Assembly: GCA_037969395.1 (NCBI GenBank)
Contig: JBBKXJ010000178.1
Coordinates: forward strand, 1 to 5,505
DNA: 5,505 nt
Direction: 5' to 3'
DNA from: JBBKXJ01 sp037969395
Lineage (GTDB): Bacteria > Pseudomonadota > Gammaproteobacteria > Pseudomonadales > JAUIET01
The translations under genes and the position numbers were made by a program. The notes under the pieces were generated by a model, which was not told where the DNA came from, did no database searches, and worked only from the letters and a program-made list of their open reading frames with translations. Shown piece after piece: positions 1 to 5,505 of this stretch (position 1 is the stretch's first letter; each line of letters opens with the position of its first letter).

Positions 1-1
1 T

Positions 2-304
2 GTCCTCCTCTTGGGCGTAGCGGGGTTGGAACTCGGTATAGATCGTCTGAAAGCCGCGGGCTGGGCCGGTATGGTCGTAGCGATACTCGGCATCCTGTTC
101 AGCTTCGCCGGCGGCTATGCCCTGAGCCGGCTCTACGGCTCGCCGAATCCCGAGGCCGTGTACGTCGGGCTGGCGCTGGCCGCTACCAGTATCGGTATCA
201 CCGTTCAGGTGCTGCAGCAGTTCGGGCTGGTCGGTCACCGGGTGGCCGAAGTGGTGATTGCCGCCGTCGTCATCGACGAGGTCGGCGCGGGAAAAGCACC
301 GTGA
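2..304 (+). CDS. CPA2-type cation:proton antiporter, 5' partial and C-terminally short
   Basis: The frame is open from the left edge and shows 100 residues before the stop, so the start lies outside the window. What is seen: a GLEL motif at visible residues 8-11, a hydrophobic helix at about 20-41, a second at about 53-77 containing AATSIGITVQVLQQFGLV, and the beginning of a third ending in IDEV (D92, E93). This order matches the monovalent cation:proton antiporter-2 family (KefB/NapA-like), where the third segment carries the ion-binding acidic pair, usually Asp-Asp; here it is Asp-Glu. Family members continue for some 200 more residues after this point, but here the protein ends with GAGKAP and TGA. 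I checked the +1 frame past the stop and it is not antiporter-like, so a single recent frameshift does not explain the end. The stop overlaps the next gene's GTG by 4 bases. As a transporter it is probably non-functional; the short product could be a remnant kept for coupling. Confidence 0.7.
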   Translation, partial: VLLLGVAGLELGIDRLKAAGWAGMVVAILGILFSFAGGYALSRLYGSPNPEAVYVGLALAATSIGITVQVLQQFGLVGHRVAEVVIAAVVIDEVGAGKAP

Positions 305-1413
305 GCGGCGCGGCGGCATCCTGCGGCGAACCAGCGCACAAGATGGCGGTAAAGAGTGAAACCTGCGTCGTGTACGGCGAGGGGGACGTGCTCTATGCGG
401 CCATGTTGGAAGCTATTGGCCGTGCGACGGCTGTCATTCGACTCGAGAGTTACATTTTCGCCGGGGACGAGATCGGTTGGCGGTTTGCCGATGCGTTGGT
501 CGAGAAAGCACGCAAGGGTCTGACCGTTCGGGTGCACGTCGATGCGGCCGGGGCATTGTTTGAAGGCACGGCAAAACTGTTGCGGTACCTCACGCAGGCC
601 GGCGTCGAGACCCGCTGGTTCAACCGCTGGCGCTGGCGCGAGCCGCTGCGCTACAACCGTCGTAACCATCGTAAACTCCTGGTCGTGGATGACCATTGCA
701 TTTACATTGGTGGGTTTAACCTGCATCGGGAAAGTTCATTCGCACTGTTTGGTCCCACGCGATGGCGGGACGTGCATGTGTGCTTAACCGGGCCGGTGTC
801 AGTGCAGGCAGCCGCGTTGTTTGACGATGGCTGGAACCACCGAATCCGGCGCGCGCTCCCGCCCTGGGAGGGCAACTATCGGCTGGTGCCAAACGCCACC
901 CGCGCATGTCGGCGCACGTTGTACTGCTCGTACCTGGATGCGCTGGCCGACGCAAAACACCACATTTATCTTACGACACCCTATTTCGTCCCCAATCGCA
1001 AGTTCCGCTGCGCCCTGGCGGCGGCGTCACGTCGTCATGTTGATGTGCGTGTTTTGCTACCGGCGCACAGTGATCATCGGTTGGTGCACTGGACGGGCCA
1101 CGCCTTGGCACGTCCGCTCGCGCGCGCTGGTGTGCGTTTTTTCGAATATCTACCGCGCATGCTGCACACCAAGGTCATCGTCGTCGATAGCCGCTGGGCA
1201 ACGGTGGGCTCGGCGAACACGGATTACCGCAGTTTTTTCGTCAACCGCGAACTCAATCTCGTCAGTCGCTCGGCAACCCTGTGTGAACGACTGGAACGTT
1301 TGTTTCACGAGGACGTGGCGCAAGCGCGTCCGATTGAGCTCACCATCCGCAGGCGCGAACGGATTCGCGGCCTGGTCGCGTCATTCGGCCGGCGGGTGCG
1401 GCGTTGGCTGTAA
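301..1413 (+). CDS. clsB: Cardiolipin synthase, ClsB-like phospholipase D superfamily
   Basis: This 370-residue protein has two phospholipase D HKD motifs: HRKLLVVD (H123, K125, D130), followed by the conserved GGFN, and HTKVIVVD (H289, K291, D296), followed by GSANTDYRS. Two such motifs spaced about 165 residues apart, with YIFAGDEIGW near residues 51-60 and TTPYFVPN at 225-232, are typical of bacterial cardiolipin synthases. These enzymes transfer a phosphatidyl group between phospholipids at the inner membrane. There is no N-terminal pair of membrane helices, so it resembles E. coli ClsB (about 413 aa) rather than ClsA. The C-terminus is strongly basic (RRRERIRG...RRVRRWL), fitting membrane association. 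The GTG at 301 overlaps the upstream stop (GTGA), suggesting translational coupling; an in-frame ATG at 343 (residue 15) is an alternative start and neither has a strong Shine-Dalgarno. The family assignment is firm; the exact substrate (phosphatidylglycerol or phosphatidylethanolamine as donor) is not visible. Confidence 0.9.
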   Translation: MSGAAASCGEPAHKMAVKSETCVVYGEGDVLYAAMLEAIGRATAVIRLESYIFAGDEIGWRFADALVEKARKGLTVRVHVDAAGALFEGTAKLLRYLTQAGVETRWFNRWRWREPLRYNRRNHRKLLVVDDHCIYIGGFNLHRESSFALFGPTRWRDVHVCLTGPVSVQAAALFDDGWNHRIRRALPPWEGNYRLVPNATRACRRTLYCSYLDALADAKHHIYLTTPYFVPNRKFRCALAAASRRHVDVRVLLPAHSDHRLVHWTGHALARPLARAGVRFFEYLPRMLHTKVIVVDSRWATVGSANTDYRSFFVNRELNLVSRSATLCERLERLFHEDVAQARPIELTIRRRERIRGLVASFGRRVRRWL

Positions 1414-1430
1414 CGCCGCTGACGCCGGAT

Positions 1431-1437
1431 GGGAGGA
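1431..1437 (+). promoter_or_regulatory. Strong Shine-Dalgarno of the 36-codon small ORF
   Basis: GGGAGGA lies here, with GGAGG at 1432-1436 and 7 bases to the ATG at 1444. This is the best ribosome binding site in the plus-strand operon. It sits in the operon's only true intergenic gap (30 bases), so it probably re-initiates translation for the three or four coupled ORFs that follow. Confidence 0.65.
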
Positions 1438-1443
1438 CATAGC

Positions 1444-1554
1444 ATGCACAAGTCACGTCTGCAGGCCAAGCGCCGTTTCGCGGCGGCGCCCGCGTCCTAT
1501 GTCAATGTTGCCGGAGTAAAACATGACATGGCTGACAACGAAGTGCAATCATGA
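1444..1554 (+). CDS. Small ORF of 36 codons, hypothetical
   Basis: The reading frame starts at ATG 1444 behind a near-consensus Shine-Dalgarno and ends in a TGA that overlaps the next gene's ATG by 4 bases (ATGA at 1551-1554). The predicted peptide begins MHKSRLQAKRRFAAAPASYV and ends NEVQS. It is basic in its first half (K3, R5, K9, R10, R11) and more acidic at the end, with no transmembrane helix and no cysteine. I recognise no family. The peptide may be functional or may serve mainly as a leader that delivers ribosomes to the coupled genes downstream. The case rests on the ribosome binding site and the overlap, since 36 codons alone could be open by chance. Confidence 0.5.
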   Translation: MHKSRLQAKRRFAAAPASYVNVAGVKHDMADNEVQS

Positions 1555-1769
1555 ATCGACCACTGCTAACAATTATTTCACTGTGCGCCAGCATTGGCTT
1601 GGTTGCGCAAGCGGCGGTCATCGATCCGTCGTTATCGGAAGAAGCACAAGGGCGGGCGATTGCCATTGAAGCAAATCGGCGCGACCAGGGTTTTGCGGGG
1701 AGCGACCCGTTCCCCGGCGGGTTTCGCAACGACCGTGCTATCACGCTGCGCCTGGCGAGGGACCTGTGA
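1551..1769 (+). CDS. Short secreted protein like the N-terminus of outer-membrane lipoprotein-sorting (LolA-like) proteins
   Basis: The 72-residue product begins with a classical Sec signal peptide: MNRPLL, a hydrophobic core to about residue 18, and a likely cleavage after AQA at 19-21. The mature part starts AVIDPSLSEEAQGRAIAIEA and continues with NRRDQGF. The block resembling GRAIAxEAxRRDxGF is, from memory, what is found just after the signal peptide in the periplasmic 'outer membrane lipoprotein-sorting protein' family, which normally runs to about 250 residues and continues with a TMTLRNRQG-like strand. Here only AITLRLARDL follows before TGA, so most of the beta-sheet lipid-binding fold is missing. 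It may be a truncated remnant or a short periplasmic peptide. It starts in an ATGA overlap with the 36-codon ORF, lacks its own good Shine-Dalgarno, and ends in a GTGA overlap with the hydrolase. The gene call is fairly safe; the family link is tentative. Confidence 0.5.
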   Translation: MNRPLLTIISLCASIGLVAQAAVIDPSLSEEAQGRAIAIEANRRDQGFAGSDPFPGGFRNDRAITLRLARDL

Positions 1770-2638
1770 ACGGGTGGCAGCGTTTCGTTGCGCGTAAACG
1801 CACCGCCACCGGTCTTTACACCGAAACGTGGGGGCAGGGAGAGAAGACTCTCGTGTTCATCCCGGGTCTTGGCGGCACCACGCGCTACTGGGGGCCTCGC
1901 CTGGCATCTCTCGAGGATCGCTACCGGATCGTGCTTGTGGACCTGCTGGGGTTTGGTCGGTCGCCCAAACCGTGGACACGTTACAGCGTGGAGCGCCACG
2001 TCAATGAATTACATAGGGCGCTCGCACCGTTCGGACCGCTGACCCTGGTCGGGCATTCTCTCGGCGCACTGCTCACCGTCGCCTACGCGGCGCGTCATCC
2101 TGACAAGGTTAAGAGCATCGCCGTTCTCGGCATGCCGTACTTCAGCTCGCAACGCGATGCCTATGCCTACTACCGTCACGGAACGATCCGTGGCGGTTTC
2201 CTGGTGACCAACATCGTCCTGACAACCGCCACCTGTATTTTGACGCGCCGGGTGTTCGGACGATTGTTACCCTATTTACTTCGACACGTACCCCGCGAGG
2301 TCGCCGAGGACCTCGTCAAGCATACCTGGCGCTCGTCGACCTCGTCGTTATGGGAGGTCGTCTATCGCTACGACGTGGCAAAAGACTTAAGACGACTGCC
2401 GGCGCGCATGGGCGTGTTGTTTATCCACGGCGATCAAGACGTGATGGCGCCGCTGGCTGCCATCGAGCGGTTAAAGGCGACATACCCCCAGTGGCAGCTG
2501 CGTGTGCTGCCGGGGAGCGACCATCATCCCTTTCTACGAGACCCGAGCGGCTGTCTCGCGTTGGTTGATGCGCAGGCATCGTCGTCAAGCGATATTCCCT
2601 CGTATCCTGCCGCGCTGACACCGATGGCAGATCCATGA
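1766..2638 (+). CDS. Alpha/beta-fold hydrolase
   Basis: This 290-residue protein has the complete signature of the alpha/beta hydrolase (abhydrolase_1) family: the oxyanion-loop region FIPGLGGTTRYW at 31-42, the strand DLLGFGRSPKP at 59-69, the nucleophile elbow GHSLG at 96-100 with Ser98, the acid loop HGDQDVMAP at 221-229 with Asp225 as likely acid, and SDHHPF at 251-256 with His253 (or His254) as catalytic histidine. The length is normal for the family. A cap region of about residues 125-200 has a hydrophobic stretch (GGFLVTNIVLTTATCIL), which may favour a lipid-like substrate or membrane contact. There is no signal peptide, so it should be cytoplasmic. The GTG start overlaps the upstream stop by 4 bases. 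Such proteins include esterases, lipases, epoxide hydrolases and C-C hydrolases, and the sequence does not decide among them. Its place next to a cardiolipin synthase makes a lipid or acyl-ester substrate plausible by inference only. Confidence 0.88.
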   Translation: MNGWQRFVARKRTATGLYTETWGQGEKTLVFIPGLGGTTRYWGPRLASLEDRYRIVLVDLLGFGRSPKPWTRYSVERHVNELHRALAPFGPLTLVGHSLGALLTVAYAARHPDKVKSIAVLGMPYFSSQRDAYAYYRHGTIRGGFLVTNIVLTTATCILTRRVFGRLLPYLLRHVPREVAEDLVKHTWRSSTSSLWEVVYRYDVAKDLRRLPARMGVLFIHGDQDVMAPLAAIERLKATYPQWQLRVLPGSDHHPFLRDPSGCLALVDAQASSSSDIPSYPAALTPMADP

Positions 2639-2775
2639 GGGGAGACACAGGCTCGATACAACTCGAACGAGGAGGGCAAGCCCAAGCGGCGAGCGGTCAC
2701 GTGGGTCTGCATTCAAAGCCTTTGGTTCGATGGGAACTACGCTCGTGGACGGGAAATCAACGGACGATGACGTAG
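2635..2775 (+). CDS. Possible small ORF of 46 codons coupled to the hydrolase
   Basis: An ATG at 2635 overlaps the hydrolase stop (ATGA at 2635-2638) and opens a frame of 46 codons ending in TAG at 2773-2775. The predicted peptide begins MRGDTGSIQLERGGQAQAAS and ends GNQRTMT. It is hydrophilic and basic, with no membrane helix, no cysteine and no recognised family. Evidence for translation is only the overlap geometry, which repeats that of the genes upstream. The bases before the ATG contain no convincing Shine-Dalgarno, and a frame of this length can be open by chance. Internal codons such as ATA, CGA and CGG are not those expected of a strongly expressed gene. If it is not real, 2639-2818 is a 180-base spacer that would have to carry any promoter of the DUF411 gene; I see no convincing -35/-10 pair there. 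Confidence 0.25.
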   Translation: MRGDTGSIQLERGGQAQAASGHVGLHSKPLVRWELRSWTGNQRTMT

Positions 2776-2818
2776 GAGATATTTATCACCAACCACATGA
2801 CCCAACAACGAGGCCAAA

Positions 2819-3367
2819 ATGAAATCTGGCAAACGTAAACAAAGGAGGAATCGCAGCAGGAAACACTCGAAGTCATCCACATCGACGAGCCTTTGGCCGA
2901 TGTTGTCGGTTGTCAGTGCCGTTGCTGCCCTCACCGCTGGTCTCGTGTATTGGGGAGCCTTCCCCACAGCGCCCGAGGATGCGGACGTCATTGTGTACAA
3001 AACCCGCACCTGTCATTGCTGCACAAAATGGGTGACCCATCTGCGTCACCACGACCTGAGTGTGGCGGTGGTTAACGTTCGGGACACACACGCAGTACAA
3101 GACCGACTCAATGTGCCCAAATCACTGGGTTCCTGTCACACGGCGAAAGCCGGCAACTATTTCATCGAAGGGCATGTTCCAGCAGACTTGGTCCAGCGTC
3201 TGTTGACCGAACAACCGGAAAATATACGGGGGCTTGCCGTGCCAGACATGCCCATTGGATCGCCGGGGATGGAGGGTCCAAATTCAGTCGAGTACGACGT
3301 CCTGAGCGTCGACACGCGAGATGAAGTCACAGTGTACGCGACGCGACAAGGTCAACCCGCCCGTTAG
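2819..3367 (+). CDS. DUF411 family metal-binding protein, membrane-anchored
   Basis: This 182-residue protein matches the DUF411 family in order: a beta strand and a cysteine cluster TCHCCTKW at 64-71 (Cys65, Cys67, Cys68), LGSCHTA at 103-109 (Cys106, His107), EGHVPADLVQRLL at 117-129 (His119), then GLAVPDMPIGSPGME at 138-152 with Met144 and Met151. These Cys, His and Met residues are candidate ligands for copper; family members are often encoded near copper-resistance genes and some are annotated as copper chaperones. The N-terminus is unusual: about 20 residues rich in Lys, Arg and Ser precede a single hydrophobic helix (about 26-45), so the domain is probably tethered to the inner membrane facing the periplasm. 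A long-tailed cleaved signal is the alternative. A modest GAGG at about 2810-2813 lies 5 bases before the ATG. No other copper gene is visible in the window, so the metal role is inferred from the family. Confidence 0.87.
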   Translation: MKSGKRKQRRNRSRKHSKSSTSTSLWPMLSVVSAVAALTAGLVYWGAFPTAPEDADVIVYKTRTCHCCTKWVTHLRHHDLSVAVVNVRDTHAVQDRLNVPKSLGSCHTAKAGNYFIEGHVPADLVQRLLTEQPENIRGLAVPDMPIGSPGMEGPNSVEYDVLSVDTRDEVTVYATRQGQPAR

Positions 3368-3379
3368 TTTGTCAGTGAG

Positions 3380-3443
3380 CCGGTCAGGGTAATCGTCGGC
3401 TAATACAGGTGTTTAACACGTAGTGGTCGGGCATTCTGACTGG
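3380..3443 (+). repeat. Inverted repeat with wide loop and inner palindrome
   Basis: CCGGTCAG at 3380-3387 can pair with CTGACTGG at 3436-3443, giving 8 pairs with one G-U. Inside the loop lies an exact odd palindrome, GTGTTTAACAC, at 3409-3419. The element starts 13 bases after the DUF411 stop and could form a structured 3' end of that mRNA. There is no T-tract behind it, and arms this short 48 bases apart may be chance. Confidence 0.25.
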
Positions 3444-3565
3444 TGACGACGCATTGTTGCCGACGTTGATCATCGCCCGCTTTTACGTCATCCTCAATGC
3501 TGTCTGCAAGCGACAAATGCGACCATCAATAATCGATTGTGATTTGTTTTGCTATGGCGTTTGGC

Positions 3566-3584
3566 TTACCAATAAGACTGGTAA
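3566..3584. repeat. Short inverted repeat downstream of cti
   Basis: TTACCA at 3566-3571 and TGGTAA at 3579-3584 form an exact 6-bp stem with a 7-base loop. It lies 34 bases beyond the stop codon of the minus-strand cti gene, so it might stabilise or end its transcript. Neither side is followed by a T-tract, and the stem is weak, so it is listed as a repeat rather than a terminator. Confidence 0.3.
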
Positions 3585-3618
3585 TCATTAGAAGGAAATA
3601 ACCGTAAGGCAAAATCAT

Positions 3619-5505
3619 CTACAGATTTCCATAGCGGTTGAGATCATAAATTCCGGAGTACAGGGGGCGCTGCTTGATGTGCTGCTGCTGAAACCAGTCG
3701 GCAGTGTCCCAGAATGCCGGGTTGGTTCTTCTCACGCCAAAACGTTCAACGAATCGATCCAAACTTTGTGGAGTATCAATAGCCCTACACTGTTCGATAA
3801 ATTGTTTGATATCGTCGACTTGGACCGTAAAGAAAAAATTCGGGTAGCTGCCTGCCAGCCAGTCCACCACAGTTAAACTGTCCTGGTCAATGTCTTGCCG
3901 ACTGCGTTCGCGTTCATCGGATAACAGGGAGGTGACATTCTTATAGGCCTTATTGCGTAGAAGAGAATAACTGAAGGATTGATCAGGGTCATCAGTAACA
4001 ATCCGTACAAACGCTACTTCGGGAAATTCGTGCAGTTTCCTTCCCTTGATCCGGCTGAGCTTTTGCATTGCACTGTCGATCTGCGTTTTCAGCGTGTACG
4101 CATTGAGGTCAGTACCCACTTTTTCCTTGCAGTTTTTGGTTCCGCACTGATTGATTTGCTTCGCTTGTGGCAATACATCTCCCATGCGCTGTTTTATCTT
4201 CCGGTACAGTTCCGATTGAACATTTTCCGTCTCGTAGCCGGTGACCGAGTCAATCGTTAGCCATGCCATGGGGGCCTTGAAGATAGTATCCAACTCAGCG
4301 CGCATGCCTTGATACCAGGTATTTCGAATTGCCTTGCGTTGACTGGCTGGTAAAAAAGCCAGAAAATGATCCTCACCTTCCATCCGTAGAAAATCCATAA
4401 AAATACGGGTACTGAGCTGATGTCCAACATTGCCGTAAATATTGAAACCGGCCACTAGTAAATAGTGGATGCGTTCAAGCAATGGATAATCAATGACCCA
4501 GGCTGTCTCAGGTTCTTTACCCACAAAACCGTACTCAACGGATGCACTGTCGAAATGCCGAAACACCGTGAGTGCCGCGTTTGGATTGTTACCGTTGCCA
4601 TCCCACAGATAGGTCAACGCATGATCCAGATCATGGGATTGCATATTTTTAAAATAACGTTGTTTACTGGCCATATACTGTTTTTGTTGTCGCCAGTAGT
4701 CAGTCCAGATGGGTAGCAGGTTTAAGTGACTACCACGCTCGGATGGCATCTGAAGATAATCGGACATGCTATCCAGAAATTTTATTTCAGTAGTAAAAAT
4801 TTGCTGATCCGGGTTAAAGAAAACAATCCAGAATTGGTCTTCGATAACATTGAGTGCAATCTGTCCGCGGCACACCGGTCCTTTAAGAAAACCTTCAATG
4901 AAAAACCGTGCATCGTCCAGGAGAAACCGGTAGCGAGAATCAGGTGGAATAGCGGCAAAAACCTTAAACGGATTTGATGCGATTTCCGTTGCATAAGAAG
5001 GCAATTTGCTGACGTGGTAATCCGGTTCAATGAACAACTGCCGGTAGCGTTGCAGGCGTTGATCTGAAAATTCATAAACAATATGATTTTTTGCCACGAT
5101 GGCGGGTGTGTGGCGGCGTAAGCGGTAATAAAAAACCGCTGCGCCAGGGTTGTCATAGGGCCTGAGTGTGGCAATTTCATCCACCGGCTGGCCCGGTGGG
5201 GTATGAGAGCGAACCAGCCGGTAAAACTCATCGAGTGGTGTGTGATTAAAGTGGATGTGAGCGTGGAATAAGTGCTCATAAATATAACGGCTAGTCAGGC
5301 GCTGTTTATTTGATGTCTGGTTTAAAAATGTTTCCCAGTGAGTTATCTGCGGTGATGCTTCAGCGTTTGAAAAGTCAGGGCTGGGCATCACCGCGCCCGC
5401 TGTCAGCCATTTATCCAGTATCAGGCGTTTATTCTCGTTGAGATTAGGCAGCGCATACGGCATGCCCCACAAGGGATGCTCATTGGCGTAGCCATTAAAT
5501 TCGTT
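3619..5505 (-). CDS. cti: Fatty acid cis/trans isomerase, 5' end outside window
   Basis: The gene reads leftwards and its frame is still open at the right edge: 11 codons ending EHPLWG-M precede the first ATG at 5472, so that ATG is internal. About 628 residues are visible. Counted from that Met, recognisable family blocks are HPLWGMPYALP at the start, RYIYEHLFHAHIHF (62-75), FYRLVRSHTPPGQP (83-96), ATLRPYDNPG (101-110), VCRGQIALNVI (200-210), AWVIDYPLLERIHYLLVAG (324-342) and YGNVGHQLSTRIFMDFLRME (346-365). These identify the Cti family (about 770 aa). Cti is a periplasmic c-type haem enzyme that converts cis-unsaturated acyl chains of membrane phospholipids to trans, stiffening the membrane under solvent, heat or metal stress. 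The missing part, roughly 140 residues, should contain the signal peptide and CXXCH haem motif, which therefore cannot be checked. Cys443 and Cys448 form a CGTKNC pair whose conservation I do not know. The gene is more A+T-rich than the operon to its left, and is intact as far as it is visible. Confidence 0.93.
   Translation of the reverse strand, partial: NEFNGYANEHPLWGMPYALPNLNENKRLILDKWLTAGAVMPSPDFSNAEASPQITHWETFLNQTSNKQRLTSRYIYEHLFHAHIHFNHTPLDEFYRLVRSHTPPGQPVDEIATLRPYDNPGAAVFYYRLRRHTPAIVAKNHIVYEFSDQRLQRYRQLFIEPDYHVSKLPSYATEIASNPFKVFAAIPPDSRYRFLLDDARFFIEGFLKGPVCRGQIALNVIEDQFWIVFFNPDQQIFTTEIKFLDSMSDYLQMPSERGSHLNLLPIWTDYWRQQKQYMASKQRYFKNMQSHDLDHALTYLWDGNGNNPNAALTVFRHFDSASVEYGFVGKEPETAWVIDYPLLERIHYLLVAGFNIYGNVGHQLSTRIFMDFLRMEGEDHFLAFLPASQRKAIRNTWYQGMRAELDTIFKAPMAWLTIDSVTGYETENVQSELYRKIKQRMGDVLPQAKQINQCGTKNCKEKVGTDLNAYTLKTQIDSAMQKLSRIKGRKLHEFPEVAFVRIVTDDPDQSFSYSLLRNKAYKNVTSLLSDERERSRQDIDQDSLTVVDWLAGSYPNFFFTVQVDDIKQFIEQCRAIDTPQSLDRFVERFGVRRTNPAFWDTADWFQQQHIKQRPLYSGIYDLNRYGNL

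Larger units (their letters stand above)
3368..3618. other. Convergent intergenic region, no gene seen
   Basis: This 251-base stretch separates the ends of two convergent genes. I find no ORF of note in it (the longest plus-strand ATG frame I read, starting ATGCTGTCTGCA near 3497, has 11 codons), and no RNA gene or insertion-sequence end that I recognise. It has several inverted repeats but no hairpin followed by a run of T on either strand, so no standard intrinsic terminator can be called. Base composition falls from G+C-rich to more A+T-rich across it. Confidence 0.6.

Noticed and set aside
235..726. 163-codon minus-strand frame across the antiporter end and clsB start
   Set aside because: It lies antisense to two well-supported genes, and its translation shows no motif, so it is a G+C-rich shadow frame.
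821..1519. 232-codon plus-strand frame inside clsB
   Set aside because: It overlaps the frame carrying the second HKD motif, and its translation is rich in Arg, Trp and Cys without a recognisable domain.
1502..1999. 165-codon minus-strand frame opposite the 72-aa gene and hydrolase
   Set aside because: The opposite strand has a signal peptide and an alpha/beta hydrolase start, and this frame has neither motif nor ribosome binding site.
2701..2818. Promoter for the DUF411 gene (TTGGTT near 2721 and TATTTA near 2780)
   Set aside because: The two boxes are far outside the usual 16-18 base spacing, and no operator-like repeat accompanies them.
3411..3417. GTTTAAC, which fits the RYYYAAC half of an integron attC site
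   Set aside because: No matching GTTRRRY core was found at a suitable distance downstream, and no cassette structure or integrase is visible.
3566..3584. Intrinsic terminator for cti or the DUF411 gene
   Set aside because: The stem is only 6 bp, A+T-rich, and has no T-tract on either side.
4782..5279. 165-codon minus-strand frame within cti in another register
   Set aside because: The cti frame is continuous with conserved family blocks through this whole interval.
1..5505. CRISPR array, tRNA, rRNA, toxin-antitoxin or phage-defence genes
   Set aside because: I looked for spaced direct repeats and for cloverleaf, ribosomal or effector signatures and saw none.

Overview
The window reads as chromosomal DNA of a Gram-negative, probably gammaproteobacterial, organism. 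The evidence is a periplasmic-type fatty acid cis/trans isomerase (Cti), a ClsB-like cardiolipin synthase, a signal-peptide protein resembling the outer-membrane lipoprotein-sorting family, and a DUF411 metal-binding protein. I cannot name the species. No rRNA, tRNA, CRISPR array, complete insertion sequence or integrase is visible.

Layout. Positions 1-2638, and possibly to 2775, form a plus-strand operon. In order it holds the end of a CPA2-type cation:proton antiporter that stops early, a phospholipase D-type cardiolipin synthase, a 36-codon small ORF with a very good Shine-Dalgarno, a 72-aa secreted protein that looks like the N-terminus of a larger family, an alpha/beta hydrolase, and a possible 46-codon tail ORF. 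Four of the five junctions are 4-base start/stop overlaps (GTGA, ATGA, GTGA, ATGA). The only gap, 30 bases, carries the strong ribosome binding site. After a short spacer, 2819-3367 encodes a membrane-anchored DUF411 (copper-binding type) protein on the same strand. A 251-base non-coding stretch follows. The rest, 3619 to the right edge, is the minus-strand cti gene, whose start and haem-motif region lie beyond the window.

How the parts may work together. The recognisable themes are membrane lipid remodelling and envelope stress. The synthase makes cardiolipin, Cti changes cis to trans unsaturated acyl chains, and the antiporter and DUF411 families are linked to ion or metal handling. The hydrolase has no assigned substrate. 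The left operon is clearly G+C-rich, while the cti side is visibly more A+T-rich, so the convergent intergenic region may separate DNA of different history. Two operon members (the antiporter and the sorting-protein-like gene) look like shortened versions of their families. Yet their ends sit precisely in coupling overlaps, so the operon may be either partly decayed or streamlined with short products retained.
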